Below are positions 1 through 10,867 of a stretch of 64,000 nucleotides of DNA, in pieces (position 1 is the stretch's first letter; every line of letters starts with the position of its first letter). A program made the position numbers and the translations under genes. The DNA comes from Gymnothorax reevesii (lineage: Eukaryota; Chordata; Actinopteri; Anguilliformes; Muraenidae), in NCBI GenBank assembly GCA_029721435.1, contig CM056573.1, positions 99,439,447 through 99,503,446 on the forward strand, in the 5' to 3' direction. The notes under the pieces were generated by a model, which was given only the letters and a program-made list of their open reading frames with translations, searched no databases and was not told the DNA's origin.

Positions 1-89
1 CATTTGTGTTTTCGTTCACATAGAGTGCTACACCTCCTCCTCGCCTATTGCATCTATCCTTCCTAAAGAGCTTATAACCTTCTATATTA
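1..89 (-). mobile_element. CR1/L2-like LINE endonuclease fragment (left of the Tc1 insertion)
   Basis: Read on the minus strand, this stretch encodes a peptide containing LFRKDR followed by RRGGGVALYV. This is the conserved block of the apurinic-type endonuclease of CR1/L2/Rex1-group LINEs. It continues the endonuclease frame found at 1974-1706. The two halves are separated by the Tc1-like element at 90-1703, and removing that element with one copy of the TA duplication restores a continuous frame. The fragment runs off the left edge, so the reverse transcriptase is not visible. The exact clade (CR1, L2 or Rex1) is not settled. Confidence 0.72.
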
Positions 90-375
90 CACTCAACAAA
101 AATATAAACGCAACACTTTTGTTTTTGCTCCCATTTGTCATGAGATGGACTCAAAGATCTAAAATTCATTCCAGATACACAATATTACCATTTCTCTCAA
201 ACATTGTTCACAAATCTGTCTAAATGTGTGATAGTGAGCATTTTTGCTTTTCAGAGACAATCCATCCCACCTCACAGGTGTGCCACTTCAAGATGCTCAT
301 CAGACACCATGATTAGTGCACAGGTGTACCTTAGACTGCCCAAAATAAAAGGCCACTCTGAAATGTGCAGTTTTG
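90..375. repeat. Left terminal inverted repeat of the Tc1-like element
   Basis: Bases from 90 to about 375 read as the reverse complement of about 1420-1703, with scattered mismatches. Recognisable shared blocks are the CACTCAAC terminus, the segment around 190-240, and the segment around 275-365. The inner limit is set by eye. Confidence 0.75.
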
Positions 376-396
376 TCTCACAGAAAAATCCCACAG

Positions 397-1385
397 ATGG
401 TGCAAGCATTGAGGGAGCGTGCAATTAGCATACTGACAGCAGGAATGTCAACCAGATCTGTTGCTCGGGCATTGAATGTTCATTTCTCCAAAGGCATTTC
501 AGAGAATATGGCAGTACATCCAACCGGTCTCACAACCGCAGACCACGTGTAACCACACCAGCCCAGGACCTCCACATCCAGCAGGTTCACCTCCAAGATC
601 GTCTGAGACCAGCTACTCAGACAGCTGCTGAAACAATTGGTTTGCATAACTAAAGAATTTCCGCACAAACTGTCAGAAACCGTCTCAGGGAAGCTCAACT
701 GCATGCTCGTCGTCCTCATCGGGGTCTTAACCTGACTCCAGATCGTCGCCGTAACAGACTTGAGTGGGCAAATGCTCACATTCGATGGCGTCTGGCACGT
801 TGGAGAGGTGTTCTCTTCACGGATGAATCTCGGTTTACATTGTTCAGGGCAGATGGCAGACAGTGTGTGTGGCGTCGTGTGGGTGAGCGCTTTGCTGATG
901 TCAATGTTGTGGATCGAGTGGCCCATGGTGGTGGTGGGGTTATGGTATGGGCAGGCATCTGTTATGGACGAAGAATACAGATGCATTTTATTGATGGCAT
1001 TTTGAATGCACAGAGATACCGTGATGAGATCCTAAGGCCCATTGTTGTGCCATACATCCATGAACATCACCTCATGTTTCAGCAAGATAATGCATGGCCC
1101 CATGTTGCAAGGATCTGTACGCAATTCTTGGAAGCTGAAAATGTCCCAGTACTTGCATGGCCAGCATACTCACCGGACATGTCACCCATTGAGCATGTTT
1201 GGGATGTGCTTGACCGGCGTATACGACAGCGTGTACCAGTTCACACTAATATCCCGCAACTTCGCACAGCCATTGAAGAGGAGTGGACCAACATTCCACA
1301 GGCCACAATTGACAATCTGATAAACTCTATGCGAAGAGGATGTGTTGCACTGCATGAGGCAAATGGTGGTCACACCAGATACTGA
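397..1385 (+). pseudogene. Tc1-like transposase, broken by a deletion and a nonsense codon
   Basis: Translation starts at the ATG at 397 with a typical Tc1 N-terminal helix-turn-helix (MVQALRERAISILTAG). The frame is lost near 480-500, where family members have a few extra codons between the FS and the RFRE motifs. A TAA at 651-653 lies in the downstream frame. From there to the TGA at 1383-1385 the catalytic part is open: FTDESRF near 820 carries the first D, QQDNAWPH the second, and SPDMSPIEHVWD the glutamate, which is a complete DDE set. No intact protein can be made from this copy. The closest family is the Tc1 group common in teleosts and lampreys. Confidence 0.88.
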
Positions 1386-1419
1386 CTAGTTCTGAGTCCC
1401 CAGACCCCCAATAAAGCAA

Positions 1420-1703
1420 AAACTGCACAATTCAGGGAGGCCTTTTATTGTGGACAGTCTAAGGTACACCTGTGCACTAATCACTATGTCTGATGAGCAT
1501 CTTGATGTGGCACACCTGTGAGGTGGGATGGATTGTCTCAGCAAAGCAAAAGTGCTCACTATCACACATTTAGACAGATTTGTGAACAATGTTTGAGAGA
1601 AATGGTAATATTGTGTATCTGGAATGAATTTTAGATCTTTGAGTCCATCTCATGACAAATGGGAGCAAAAACAAAAGTGTTGCGTTTATATTTTTGTTGA
1701 GTG
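1420..1703. repeat. Right terminal inverted repeat of the Tc1-like element
   Basis: This is the reverse-complement partner of 90-375 and ends in GTTGAGTG just before the TA duplication at 1704-1705. Open frames here (for example 1386-1589 on the minus strand) arise from the inverted repeat and are not genes. Confidence 0.75.
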
Positions 1704-1705
1704 TA

Positions 1706-1974
1706 CATTCATCTCCAGCCTCCTCACTAAGACATGTCTCTGTAATCCCAAATATGTCATAGCCCTCAATAATCATAATGGCCTCAAGTTCTGGAATTTT
1801 ATTTTTTATACTTCTTGCATTTAGATAAAAATATTTCACGCAATCACGAATGCTCTTCCCCTGCGATTTCCCATGTGCTCGCTGCTCCAAGCCCCCCACT
1901 ATGCTTTGTTGCTTTAAAAATATATCATCAATAGTGCATGTAACGCTGTCAGCTTCCATCAGGGCAGTCTGCAT
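1706..1974 (-). pseudogene. LINE ORF2 N-terminus, endonuclease start
   Basis: The frame begins at the ATG at 1974-1972 and reads through YLNARSIKNKIPELEAI and DIFGITETCLSEEAGDE. These are the first conserved blocks of the APE-type endonuclease of CR1/L2-group LINEs; the final E is the catalytic-site region. The Tc1 insertion at 1705/1704 interrupts the frame, which resumes at 89 on the other side. The domain is split and the reverse transcriptase lies outside the window. Confidence 0.75.
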
Positions 1975-2020
1975 TTCCCTCTGTTTAAAACTCCCTAACC
2001 TCCCTGCCCCCCCCAAGTCC

Positions 2021-2338
2021 CTAGTTTAAATAACTCTGTGCTACCCTCAACATACGCTGACCCTGTGCAAAGGTACCCCTCTGGTTCAGGTGCACCCCAT
2101 CCGGCTTGAGCGGGTCACCCCCGTCCCAGAAGTAGTTCCAGTGCCCTATAAACCTATACCTCTCTTTCCTACACCAGGTTCGTAGCCACGTGTTGAACCT
2201 CCAGATAAAATTCTGCTTTCCTCTGCTTGCACGTGGTACCGGTAGAATCCTGGAGAAAACTACCGCGGAGGATCTGCTCCTAAGCTTTCCAGCTAATAAA
2301 CATCTTGCTGCAGAATCTGCGGCATTCAGGGAGAAATA
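2021..2338 (-). pseudogene. LINE ORF1 C-terminus, SGNH/esterase-like
   Basis: The open frame reads through VVFSRILPVPRASRG and then FIGHWNYFWDGGDPLKPDGVH, ending at the TAG at 2023-2021. The DGVHLNxxG block is the D-x2-H catalytic signature of the SGNH-like esterase found in ORF1 of CR1/L2-type LINEs. A TGA just upstream breaks the frame, so only the C-terminal third remains. The link to retrotransposon particle formation is family knowledge; nothing in this fragment shows activity. Confidence 0.68.
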
Positions 2339-2400
2339 TCATAGACGTAGGCCCTGGTTGCCTCACTGATCATGGAGTATCTGTTCTCTTCACTAACTGC

Positions 2401-5400
2401 ATTCTCACAAGCAGAGCCGACCCTTTGCTGTGCCAGACTCCAAGCTTATTTTAACTCAGAGCAGGTGGACCAACTGTGTTGAAAGTAAAGAGAAAATTAG
2501 CCTTTTTCCTCTTGCGTGCCGTTTTGCCAAGCACTGAAAATCCAGTAAGCTCTTTATTCAACCTAAAATCAGAGGAAATCTTCCTATATCTCAATACAAT
2601 ATGAAGTCACATGACAAGATGCTCTCATATAATTTTCAGAGTATTTGTTGATGCTAATCCCCCCCGAAAAACTTTTGATCTACTGATAGCATTCCTGGCA
2701 TCCTTTCAATGTTCAACTAAACTAATGGAAACAGGAAATAAAAACCAATCATCCCACCAAATCATCACTGATGACAAAGCAATTTAGCATTTTTGGAACT
2801 GTAAATCTTAACACGGAAAATAAAGGACAACTTGCAATGGATCTGCCAGATGAGTGGGTGGGAGAGAGCATTCATTTACTGCTGCCTTCTTAGTCTGAAT
2901 TTATTTTGATTTGCGCTTCACAAGGTCTCATGTCTTAGACTGAACTCACACTTTTGACTCCTTAATAATGTTGGCAAAGCATATTATAGAATCATCCAAT
3001 TTCAGTCAATTAATTTCATAAACAGAAGCAGCAAAGTTAGCAGCTCTTATCACAGTTCATAAGCCTCCTGAGACACCAGAAATACGACATCAGCTTCATT
3101 TTTTTGCACAGCCCTTGAGCTTAGGCCTAGTTAACACGGCTCCGCATGAGACGCCACTGAGCTGTTTGCTTCTCTCATGACAGCAAGACAGGTCAGTTGT
3201 AGAGGGCACAGAAGGGCACCCTGGAGACTGACGCTTCGGTCACTGAGCTCCTGTCATCACCTGCATGACCATTACAGCTCATTCATCAGCCATCCTGTTT
3301 CAGTTCAGCATCAATAGGATCACAGAGGGGTCAGTCCCCCTGCCTTCCTGAAGGACAGCTCCAACTATGAGCAAACTGCTAAGCTATCCCATCCCAACCA
3401 GGGACAGTATAATCAAACTAACAGAAACGGCACGTAACCGTGCTTACATTGTAAAATTACATGTTTGCAAGTACGCTAGGAGTTTCTGAACAAATGAATA
3501 AAGCAATCATTCTACCCCGGGCGAAACAGCAAAAATAGCACCTTGGCTTGAACCATGCCAATACTCATATTTTGTTGTGAACTGAAAATTTAATTATTTA
3601 AATTACAAGTTGACTGATATTAAGTTAAACTTTTTTCATGGGTTTACTATTTCTACTAATAAAACAAGATTCCCTAACAGATTTGATTCCTAGCATTGCA
3701 AACACGGCACCTCCTATTTTGAACCTCCGGCAGTTATTTTTATTCTATTTCACGCTTAGACTATAAGTACTCAGTGTGATCCTGCCAACTTGTAAAAACA
3801 CCACTGTCTACCTAACCCTACGCCAGTGCACCAACATATTGCATATTACCCTGGATAAATGAATAAATATAAAACATAAGATATAAAACAGCTGTTTTAC
3901 AGGTTTGAGTTTCATGGGGCTCCACATCATACTTTATGTACTGCGTGCCTTCTGATGTCGAAACATTCATGCGGGGCAAACAGCCAGCAAGGAACAATAA
4001 AAAAGGCATCAGGCCCAAAAAAAAAAAAAAAACTAGCAGACACTTGTTATTGAAACATTGATCCCCTTTCCCCCTGCAGCTATGACCAGGACCCTGCTTC
4101 ACCTCCCCACCACAGCCCAGCCTGCCCATCCACATTACACTCCCTCTCACACTGGGGAGCATGAATAGCATTCCCATCAGCTGAACTGTTGAACCTCTCT
4201 GCTTTAGACGCACGACCAGACAGGAACCCTTTGACTCCGCTCTTCAGTTGAACATATTCATTGCCTCAGCACTTTCCTGGTCACTACCCTTGTTATATCC
4301 GTTATTTCCAGGACACGGCACACATTTACGGAGGCAGAGGGGCCAGAATGTGAATTTGTTCCGTTGGTAAAACAGTGAATATTTGCTTTGACCGCAGAGT
4401 AAACAGCAGGCCCTCCTCCCCACTCAGTCCAGGGCAACAGGCTGCCCTGTGTACAACGTCTCAACACTCAGAGACCAAGAGAGAAGTCTGACTATGGATC
4501 CATTCCCTTATCTGTGCCAACTTAAACAGTAAAAACTAAAGACAGAGCAAAAAATGAAACAAATTCTGGGCATATGACTGTCTGAACTTTAATCCCTGAA
4601 CTTTAATCCTTTAAAATAAACGTCACATTACACCTGCATCCTCACCATACCCTTGCGCCCCCCCCGCCCATTCAAACTTAAATTATGTCCCAAGGGCATG
4701 ATATTAACATTACTTTTAAGATTCAAATTCCCATGTTGACAAGCCTCTGATATTTGTTTGGAGCGAACTTTGCACTTATGCCTGGACTGATGCATGATCA
4801 TTCGACAATAGAATCATTGTCCATTGTCCTCATATCCAGACGGACACCGGTGGAGTTCAAAAGAAAACTCAACCAATGAAACTCAGCTTCTAGAAAATTC
4901 CAAATTGTTTGTTTGTGCACAACCAGATCATTATGCCCTGCATTTTCCTCTTTTTCCCCCCACAGTGTAGCACACAGCTCTAATCAGTTAGTTCCAAAAC
5001 AGGGCAGTTTTGCCAAAAAAGATTGAAAGCAGCCCGGGTGAAATCAGGAGCGCACAGAGCCGTCTAAGTGCACTGGCGTGGCACATGAAGGCAACACCCA
5101 AGTATTATTTCAGGACAATGCTCATCAACACTACACTACAACACCACACCTCTAAATTTGCCAGCGCTCAGGTCTCTCCAGTCCCACAATTTATCTGATT
5201 TCTACTTCTTCTGCTGTGCCCACTGTGTGGATGAACTTTTGCACCCCTGTCCTGTGTTAACTCCTGAATTTCACACACATGATCAGAATGTTCCATACTA
5301 AACCTGTCTTAATGTGGCAGCATACTTCTAATGGAAAATAACTCCAGCATGGTGTTAAGAACACAAAGGCACGATAGTGGAGAAAAGGAACAAACGCACT

Positions 5401-5761
5401 GCCTTGCCAAAGTTCTTTACAGCATGTTTTCCCCCTCCAAGATTTTAAAACTAGCCAAAATCACGACAGATGACACCAATGCAAACAATGTGCTTCATTG
5501 GTCAGGAATTCAAAGCGGGCATGATTTGTTTTAGTTCCCAGTGGGTAGTTTTGTCGCTAAAATGGCTCCAGTAACATTCAGTGCTCAATGCAGAACTGCG
5601 CTGGGTATAAAACAATTTTGTCTGCATTGAACTTCTTTGGTTTCACTAAGCCAGAAAAAAAATTGGACGTCGTCTGATGTAGGCTGTTACCTTAAGACCT
5701 TTCTTGGCTCTAAAATCATTCAAAAGAACCACTTCATCAGAAGGGATGAATGAGGTCTTAC
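2401..5761. other. Intron 4 of the CRIM1-like gene, no coding exon seen
   Basis: This unique-looking AT-rich sequence lies downstream of exon 4. I looked on the minus strand for the next cysteine-rich exon and found none; the frames at 3818-4213 and 4258-4467 lack any cysteine-module spacing. A poly-A tract sits at about 4017-4032. Nothing else is recognised. Confidence 0.5.
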
Positions 5762-6004
5762 CTCTTTGGCACTCGTAGATGTCACAGCAGTCTCCAGGGA
5801 CTCCCTGAGCTGCTCTGAGCAGGACCTGCTGCTGCCTGCCAGGGCACTCTGGCTTCTGGCACGTGCGGAAGTCGCAGGTGCACAATGGTAATATCGATGG
5901 ACAGCATCCTGCAGGGGGAGTGTAGCTCTTACTCAGGGCCGAATCCTCAGGGCAGCTCAGTAGCGGTGGGTTTGGACAAGTGATCCCAGCACATCTTAGC
6001 TCCT
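5762..6004 (-). CDS. crim1-like: CRIM1-like gene, exon 4: cysteine-rich module
   Basis: The exon is 243 bases (81 codons). It is bounded by an acceptor after a pyrimidine tract ending ATTCAG at 6005 and a donor GTAAGA at 5761, and is phase 1 at both ends. It encodes 12 cysteines in the pattern C-P-E-D-S, then Y-T-P-P-A-G-CC, C-T-C, and finally V-P-G-D-CC-D-I-Y-E-C. This matches the module that follows the IGFBP domain in CRIM1 (CPEDS, YAPPGECC, GECCDLYEC in the human protein, from memory). CRIM1 is a membrane-anchored protein of the secretory pathway that binds BMPs. Further modules, the transmembrane segment and the cytoplasmic tail must lie beyond the left edge. The assignment to the CRIM1 family is firm; orthology to crim1 itself is not. 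Confidence 0.88.
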
Positions 6005-8926
6005 CTGAATCAGATAAAAAGAGAGATACATGTAGGCAATCTGAGTAAAGGCTGATTCGCGTGAACCATGCAAAAGGCAGAATCAGACAATTCTGGCCTG
6101 AACAGCGCTAAATGGTGGTCAAAATAGTGCTCTGTAGCCATACCGTGCGCCTCCAATTTTGTTACCAATTTTGAAAACAACACAGCACAGAGGCCTTATT
6201 CGATAAACAGATGATGGTTAGTTGAAGTGCCGACTAGGTGGGGTAAGTAGTATCTATTGCATTGGAGGGTACACAACACACTCTGTTCATTCGAGCTGTT
6301 TCAACCTCAAGACACATGAATTGCCTGCCATTCGCAGACACCATGCCATGCCATTCAATGGCACCACCGTGAATGCAAAATGGAGCATAAGTAAGCCTTA
6401 ATGCCCAAAAGATGGTGTCACTAATTGAGGCCCATATTTTACCCCTGCTGTGTGAGAAGAAAGGAGGAATAGGCTTTGGGGGTGGGCGCATGTTTTGTAT
6501 GACTGCCTGCAAGGCGTTGTGCTGGAATAATGGCGCACAAATGGCGTACCCCTGGCTGAACTCTCAGCTCCATACACTCAATAGATTCCTTTAAGAAAGT
6601 GGCAGCCTTACAGTGTTCTGTTGCTTTGGGATTTCTATTGGATACCAAATGGATGGATGTGTTACTTGAAAACATAACCAAGGTGGGAGCTCTTCAAGTT
6701 ACAGTCCATGGTCATGTGTTGATCTTTCTCAGAGGTATATCCCCTTTGAAATCCAAACAGCCCTTGAGTGCCATGGGAGATTAATGCAAACCATACTGAA
6801 CACATTTCTTTCAATGAGCCCATTTTAAAATCTCACTCAACATACCGAGTTTTGTTTTCTCTTTCCATTTGCACAAGGTAAGATAATTGTCCTGATGCCC
6901 TAGTTAGGGGTGCTATGGGTAAAAATGTACATTGGAAACCTTACTGGAAAATAAAAGTGGAGAGCCCCTCTATGCCGGAATTGTCCAAGAACAGTAGCAA
7001 TGTATTAAAGCTTGGATTACAGAATCCTGAATGACAGTTTATTTTGGTACCCCAATGACATGGTAATGTATACCCCTCACCAGTGCACCTCCACTTAAGT
7101 GCAAACTCTTGTAAAACGTCAGTCAGTGAATAATACCACAAAAAACAGCAAAAAAAAAAAATTGTGCAGCAGCTTCACTGAGTCAGGGAGGAGGTCCAGA
7201 GAACCTCTATCAAACAGATCTAAATGGGTGGACTGATTAAGTTGCAAAATTATAATCACAGCTACTTCTTTTACCATAACCAATTCAGAGCTCCAGTCAG
7301 CTATGGAGATCAGTAAAGAAGCCATTGTCCAATAACTAAAGAATAATTTGTATCAAAAAAGGTGAAGGAGCATAGATTAAAACACTGGACATAGCTTTGG
7401 TCAGGAAGAATGCAAAATTGCATAACGGTGAGAACTGAAGGCCATGTATCCCATGGGCAAGCCAAATAATAGACTTTCCAGATTCCACAGGGTCCTCCCA
7501 GCAACTTGATTCAAGCAGAGGATGTGTCTCATCGCTGACATTTGAGGACCCGTAAACTGAGCCTGAAGAGTTTCTTACCAGATGGAGAAATAGACTGGCA
7601 ATGTGGCTTCATGCACTGGTCTTCTTTCCCAGTGCACTGTCCTCATACAGCAAAACCAGCACGAGTGAAGAATTATTTTTAGCGATTAAGCAGTCGGAAG
7701 CACACGTCCGAGCACACCGGTGCGAGCGGATGCTCGCGTGGCATTTTAATCCCCGGCAAGACATTCCATTTGAAGTCTCGCTCTTCGTGACCCAGAAAAG
7801 TCAAAAACCAAGGTACGATTTAAAGCATGAGAGCAACATTTCGATCAAAACATCCCAAATGATTGAGCGTGAGATGAAGGTGGACCTTTCTGATTCCTCA
7901 CGCTGAATAAATACGCACAGCCGCAAGCAGTCGGTAATGTACTGTTTACTTATGAAACTGCAAGCCTTGAAGGCAAGCACAAAGATCTCATTGATAATCG
8001 CTTGCTTACTGAATAGTGTCACAGAGGGGGAAAAACTGTGTTGCTGTCGGTAAAAAAGCTGTTAAACACCTAAGGCTTAGAGTCCTCATTCAACTAAAGC
8101 CATGCTGTTTTTTCTCCTCTAAAGTGTGTCTTACTGGTGCCACATGGATAACCAATTTGGTATGGAGAACTTATTACCGAAATTGGCAAATAACTGGCTT
8201 GAATGTTTCCAAGAATTAAGATCTCCGGAAAGTTATGCAATGTAGCATTTAATATCAATGCAGTTTCATCCCCCTCGGAGAACTGTATTACTGATGCAGA
8301 GTCATAGATAAGGTTCCAGCAACATATTTCCAAATAATTCAGTTTGGTGCACACCAACAAAAGTACTTTGTAATTGTGCAATTGTCAGTGAGTCATTAGT
8401 TTCAGCACTGACAATGTCATATCTATCTTGGGTGGCCAAATTAAGGACCTTTACAAAAAATATTTAAAAACCACACAATGAACAGTACAGATTGAAGGGG
8501 GTAGAACAGATTTCACTACTTTATTTGCATTTTATCAAGACACATAAATGCAGCAGCAGTCACAAGAGCAATCTCTGCATCACAGAAGCAGCTATTATCT
8601 GGCTAACACAAACCTACACAAACAAAAACACAATGAGGCCCAATCTGGCTTGCCTGATCAAGTCAGTTTGCAGACCGCTCTGAATGTCTTCTTTGTGAAT
8701 TGGTAAAATACTACAAAACTCCTAGCAACCAAAGGGCGTGCAAACCATTAGCCTGAACTCTAACCCAATCCATATGGGACCACCAGCCAGCAAGCAGCAG
8801 TACCTGGAAATCTCTCAGCCCTCACACGCATTATCTGAGCCACCAATGCAGTATCCAGGCAAGCGCAAATACAAGCACATGGATAATTACACATATATAG
8901 AAGCAACCCTGCAGACTCATAGGAAT

Positions 8927-8960
<34 letters not shown>

Positions 8961-10867
8961 CCAAGTGCACAAACACAAAATAAATAGCTGAGATCAAGAA
9001 GAGATGCGGATATTGGTTTATTACCACAGAATGGGCCATCACAAACAATGCGTACGTCTGCCATCTCAGAAGCGCATTCATGAAAGGGGAAAAAAAAAAA
9101 AAAACCTCTTTGTAAATGATTGCTTTTTTACCGAGGGCACAAGGACTGCAGTCTTCTGCTAGCTAGTCCTAGACTCTCAGGCAGAGGAGGCTGTGTTGAC
9201 AGCACGAGTTTACTCACGGAAAAAAAGCACACAATGCAAGTTCTGTTCACTGACTGACTTTGGAAGCAAGTCAGCAGAGAACAAAGCGGTCTTAGAGCAG
9301 CAGCTCTCCGCGGTTTCATGGTTTTTTGGTACGTCCTGAGATTTTATGTAGTTTGTATGCAAAGGGACAACGGGTCCACCCCTCACGTAAGCTGTCTAAA
9401 TCTGGAGCAATGCCCAGAGGCAGCTGGCGCTGAAAAACTGCATAATGTTTGCTTTGCTAATACCACAATAAGGCAACACCATGCTTAGCTGCTAAGTAGC
9501 AGAAAGGAAATTATGCAAAATTTTACATCAGATTTTCTAGCATGGCAGTTGTCTCTGAACAGACAGGGGCATTGAGAGCCGCAGAGGATTTGTCAAATTG
9601 TAACCCGGATTTCTATCCCTCTTTGCATCGACAACATAAGCATAGATTTGGATTGGGTTGATTGTGACATGAACATGGCAAGAATGTCCCAACCAACTTT
9701 TGGCCAACGGGGAAAACGTAAGAAACGTGACTTTGGAAATGGAACAGGCCCCAGTAATGTTACTGCATCTGTGGTTGGCGACTTTGTCCCAGTCATATTC
9801 AGTCAATGGTTTCATCTGTTTATCTCGGCTGTAGTCACGTTGTTTTGAGAAAACAGTACAGCGCGCAGAATAGACAAGGTTGTGAACTGGCTAACAAGCT
9901 AACGTAGCTATATCACCGCAATTAGTTACATTGTTCACTCTACAAGAACTGAGTGGGTTTCGTGAATGCACGGAGGTGAATTGCTGCAGTCAGTGTTGGT
10001 AGTGAAAAGTGAAAAAAAGGTGTTAATTTCAAACATGAGCTGATATTGAAAACTTTCTCATTATTGGTGGATACATTGAGGGTGCAACTGCACCCGAGCC
10101 CGCGTGTGCTGGGTGTTCGTGGTCTAATTGCATCCATGCTGTAGCAAAATAATTGGTGTGGTTGTTGAAGTCTAAAGAAAAAAAAAAAAAAAAACAATCA
10201 TAATTGGATTGTGGTGAATTCATTGATTAAGTGCTGTCTTTTGCATGATAATGCAAAAAGTTTTCTTTTAATATAAATGACAGCAAAGCCAAATGAATCT
10301 CAGTCATAGGAAGTAACATTTTTTACATGTTTACCTATCAATGTTTAATAATCATGTAATTATGTCCGGCCTCCGTTTGACCTACCAATTTTATAACTGA
10401 ATTGTTTTTCATTATATCAGGTGGTTAGGCTGCTCATTTTCTCTTGATGTGATGGAAAATATCTTGCTTTCTTTTTGTTGAGATTTATGGGGAAAATGAA
10501 GACCAATCAAATGGCAAGTCGGCTATTTTGATTAGATAAAGCAGCCTTTCTCAGCATATTAACATCACTGAAAATGGAAAGAAAAAGTGCTCAAGTTTGA
10601 AAAAAAGCAAACAGGAAGACGAGGCGAGGGTAAAACTGCCAAAAGTTGAGGATTATTTTTGTCTCAATGCGCGATGTGTGGTACAATGACTTTTCTGGAC
10701 TACATGCCACCGATTTATTGTTTCAGCTCGACCATTGAGCAAACAAGACAATCGACAACTGGATGTGAGTACCAAGCTAGTGCCCGTTTTGGTTTGAGAG
10801 AGGACACTGACTTGGAAATTTTACATTTGGGTCATTCCATGCCAAGTGGACACGCACCCGGGCCATC
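6005..10867. other. Intron 3 of the CRIM1-like gene, first part
   Basis: This is mostly unique-looking AT-rich intron. Short simple repeats occur: a mixed TACA/CA microsatellite at 8926-8960, and poly-A tracts near 9090-9105 and 10170-10193. A 23-base segment at 10828-10850 recurs in reverse complement at 15836-15858. No exon or transposase is recognised. Confidence 0.5.
8926..8960. repeat. (TACA)n/(CA)n microsatellite
   Basis: Several TACA units are followed by about ten CA dinucleotides. The small cysteine/valine-rich open frames across it on both strands are artefacts of the dinucleotide repeat. Confidence 0.95.

Larger units (their letters stand above)
90..1703 (+). mobile_element. Tc1-like DNA transposon with long inverted repeats, 1614 bp
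   Basis: The element starts CACTCAAC and ends GTTGAGTG, and is flanked by the TA dinucleotide duplication (88-89 and 1704-1705) that defines Tc1/mariner insertions. Long terminal inverted repeats of roughly 285 bp flank a transposase gene in plus orientation. The transposase is broken (see the pseudogene entry), so the copy is non-autonomous, but both ends look complete. It is inserted inside the endonuclease frame of a LINE, so it is younger than that LINE copy. Confidence 0.9.
1706..2400 (-). mobile_element. CR1/L2-like LINE, 5' part: ORF1 end and ORF2 start
   Basis: On the minus strand this piece carries the end of a first reading frame (about 2338-2021) followed 47 bases later by the start of a second (1974-1706). 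The arrangement matches CR1/L2-group LINEs, whose ORF1 ends in an SGNH-hydrolase-like esterase domain and whose ORF2 begins with an endonuclease. Upstream of about 2340 the esterase frame is interrupted by a TGA or frameshift, so the copy is degraded. The 5' limit near 2400 is approximate. Confidence 0.72.

Noticed and set aside
3949..3975. Second hammerhead-like site (CTGATGTCGAAAC)
   Set aside because: The first core box is incomplete and there is no stem II between the boxes.
8738..9064. Small frames across the CA repeat on both strands
   Set aside because: Generated by the microsatellite.
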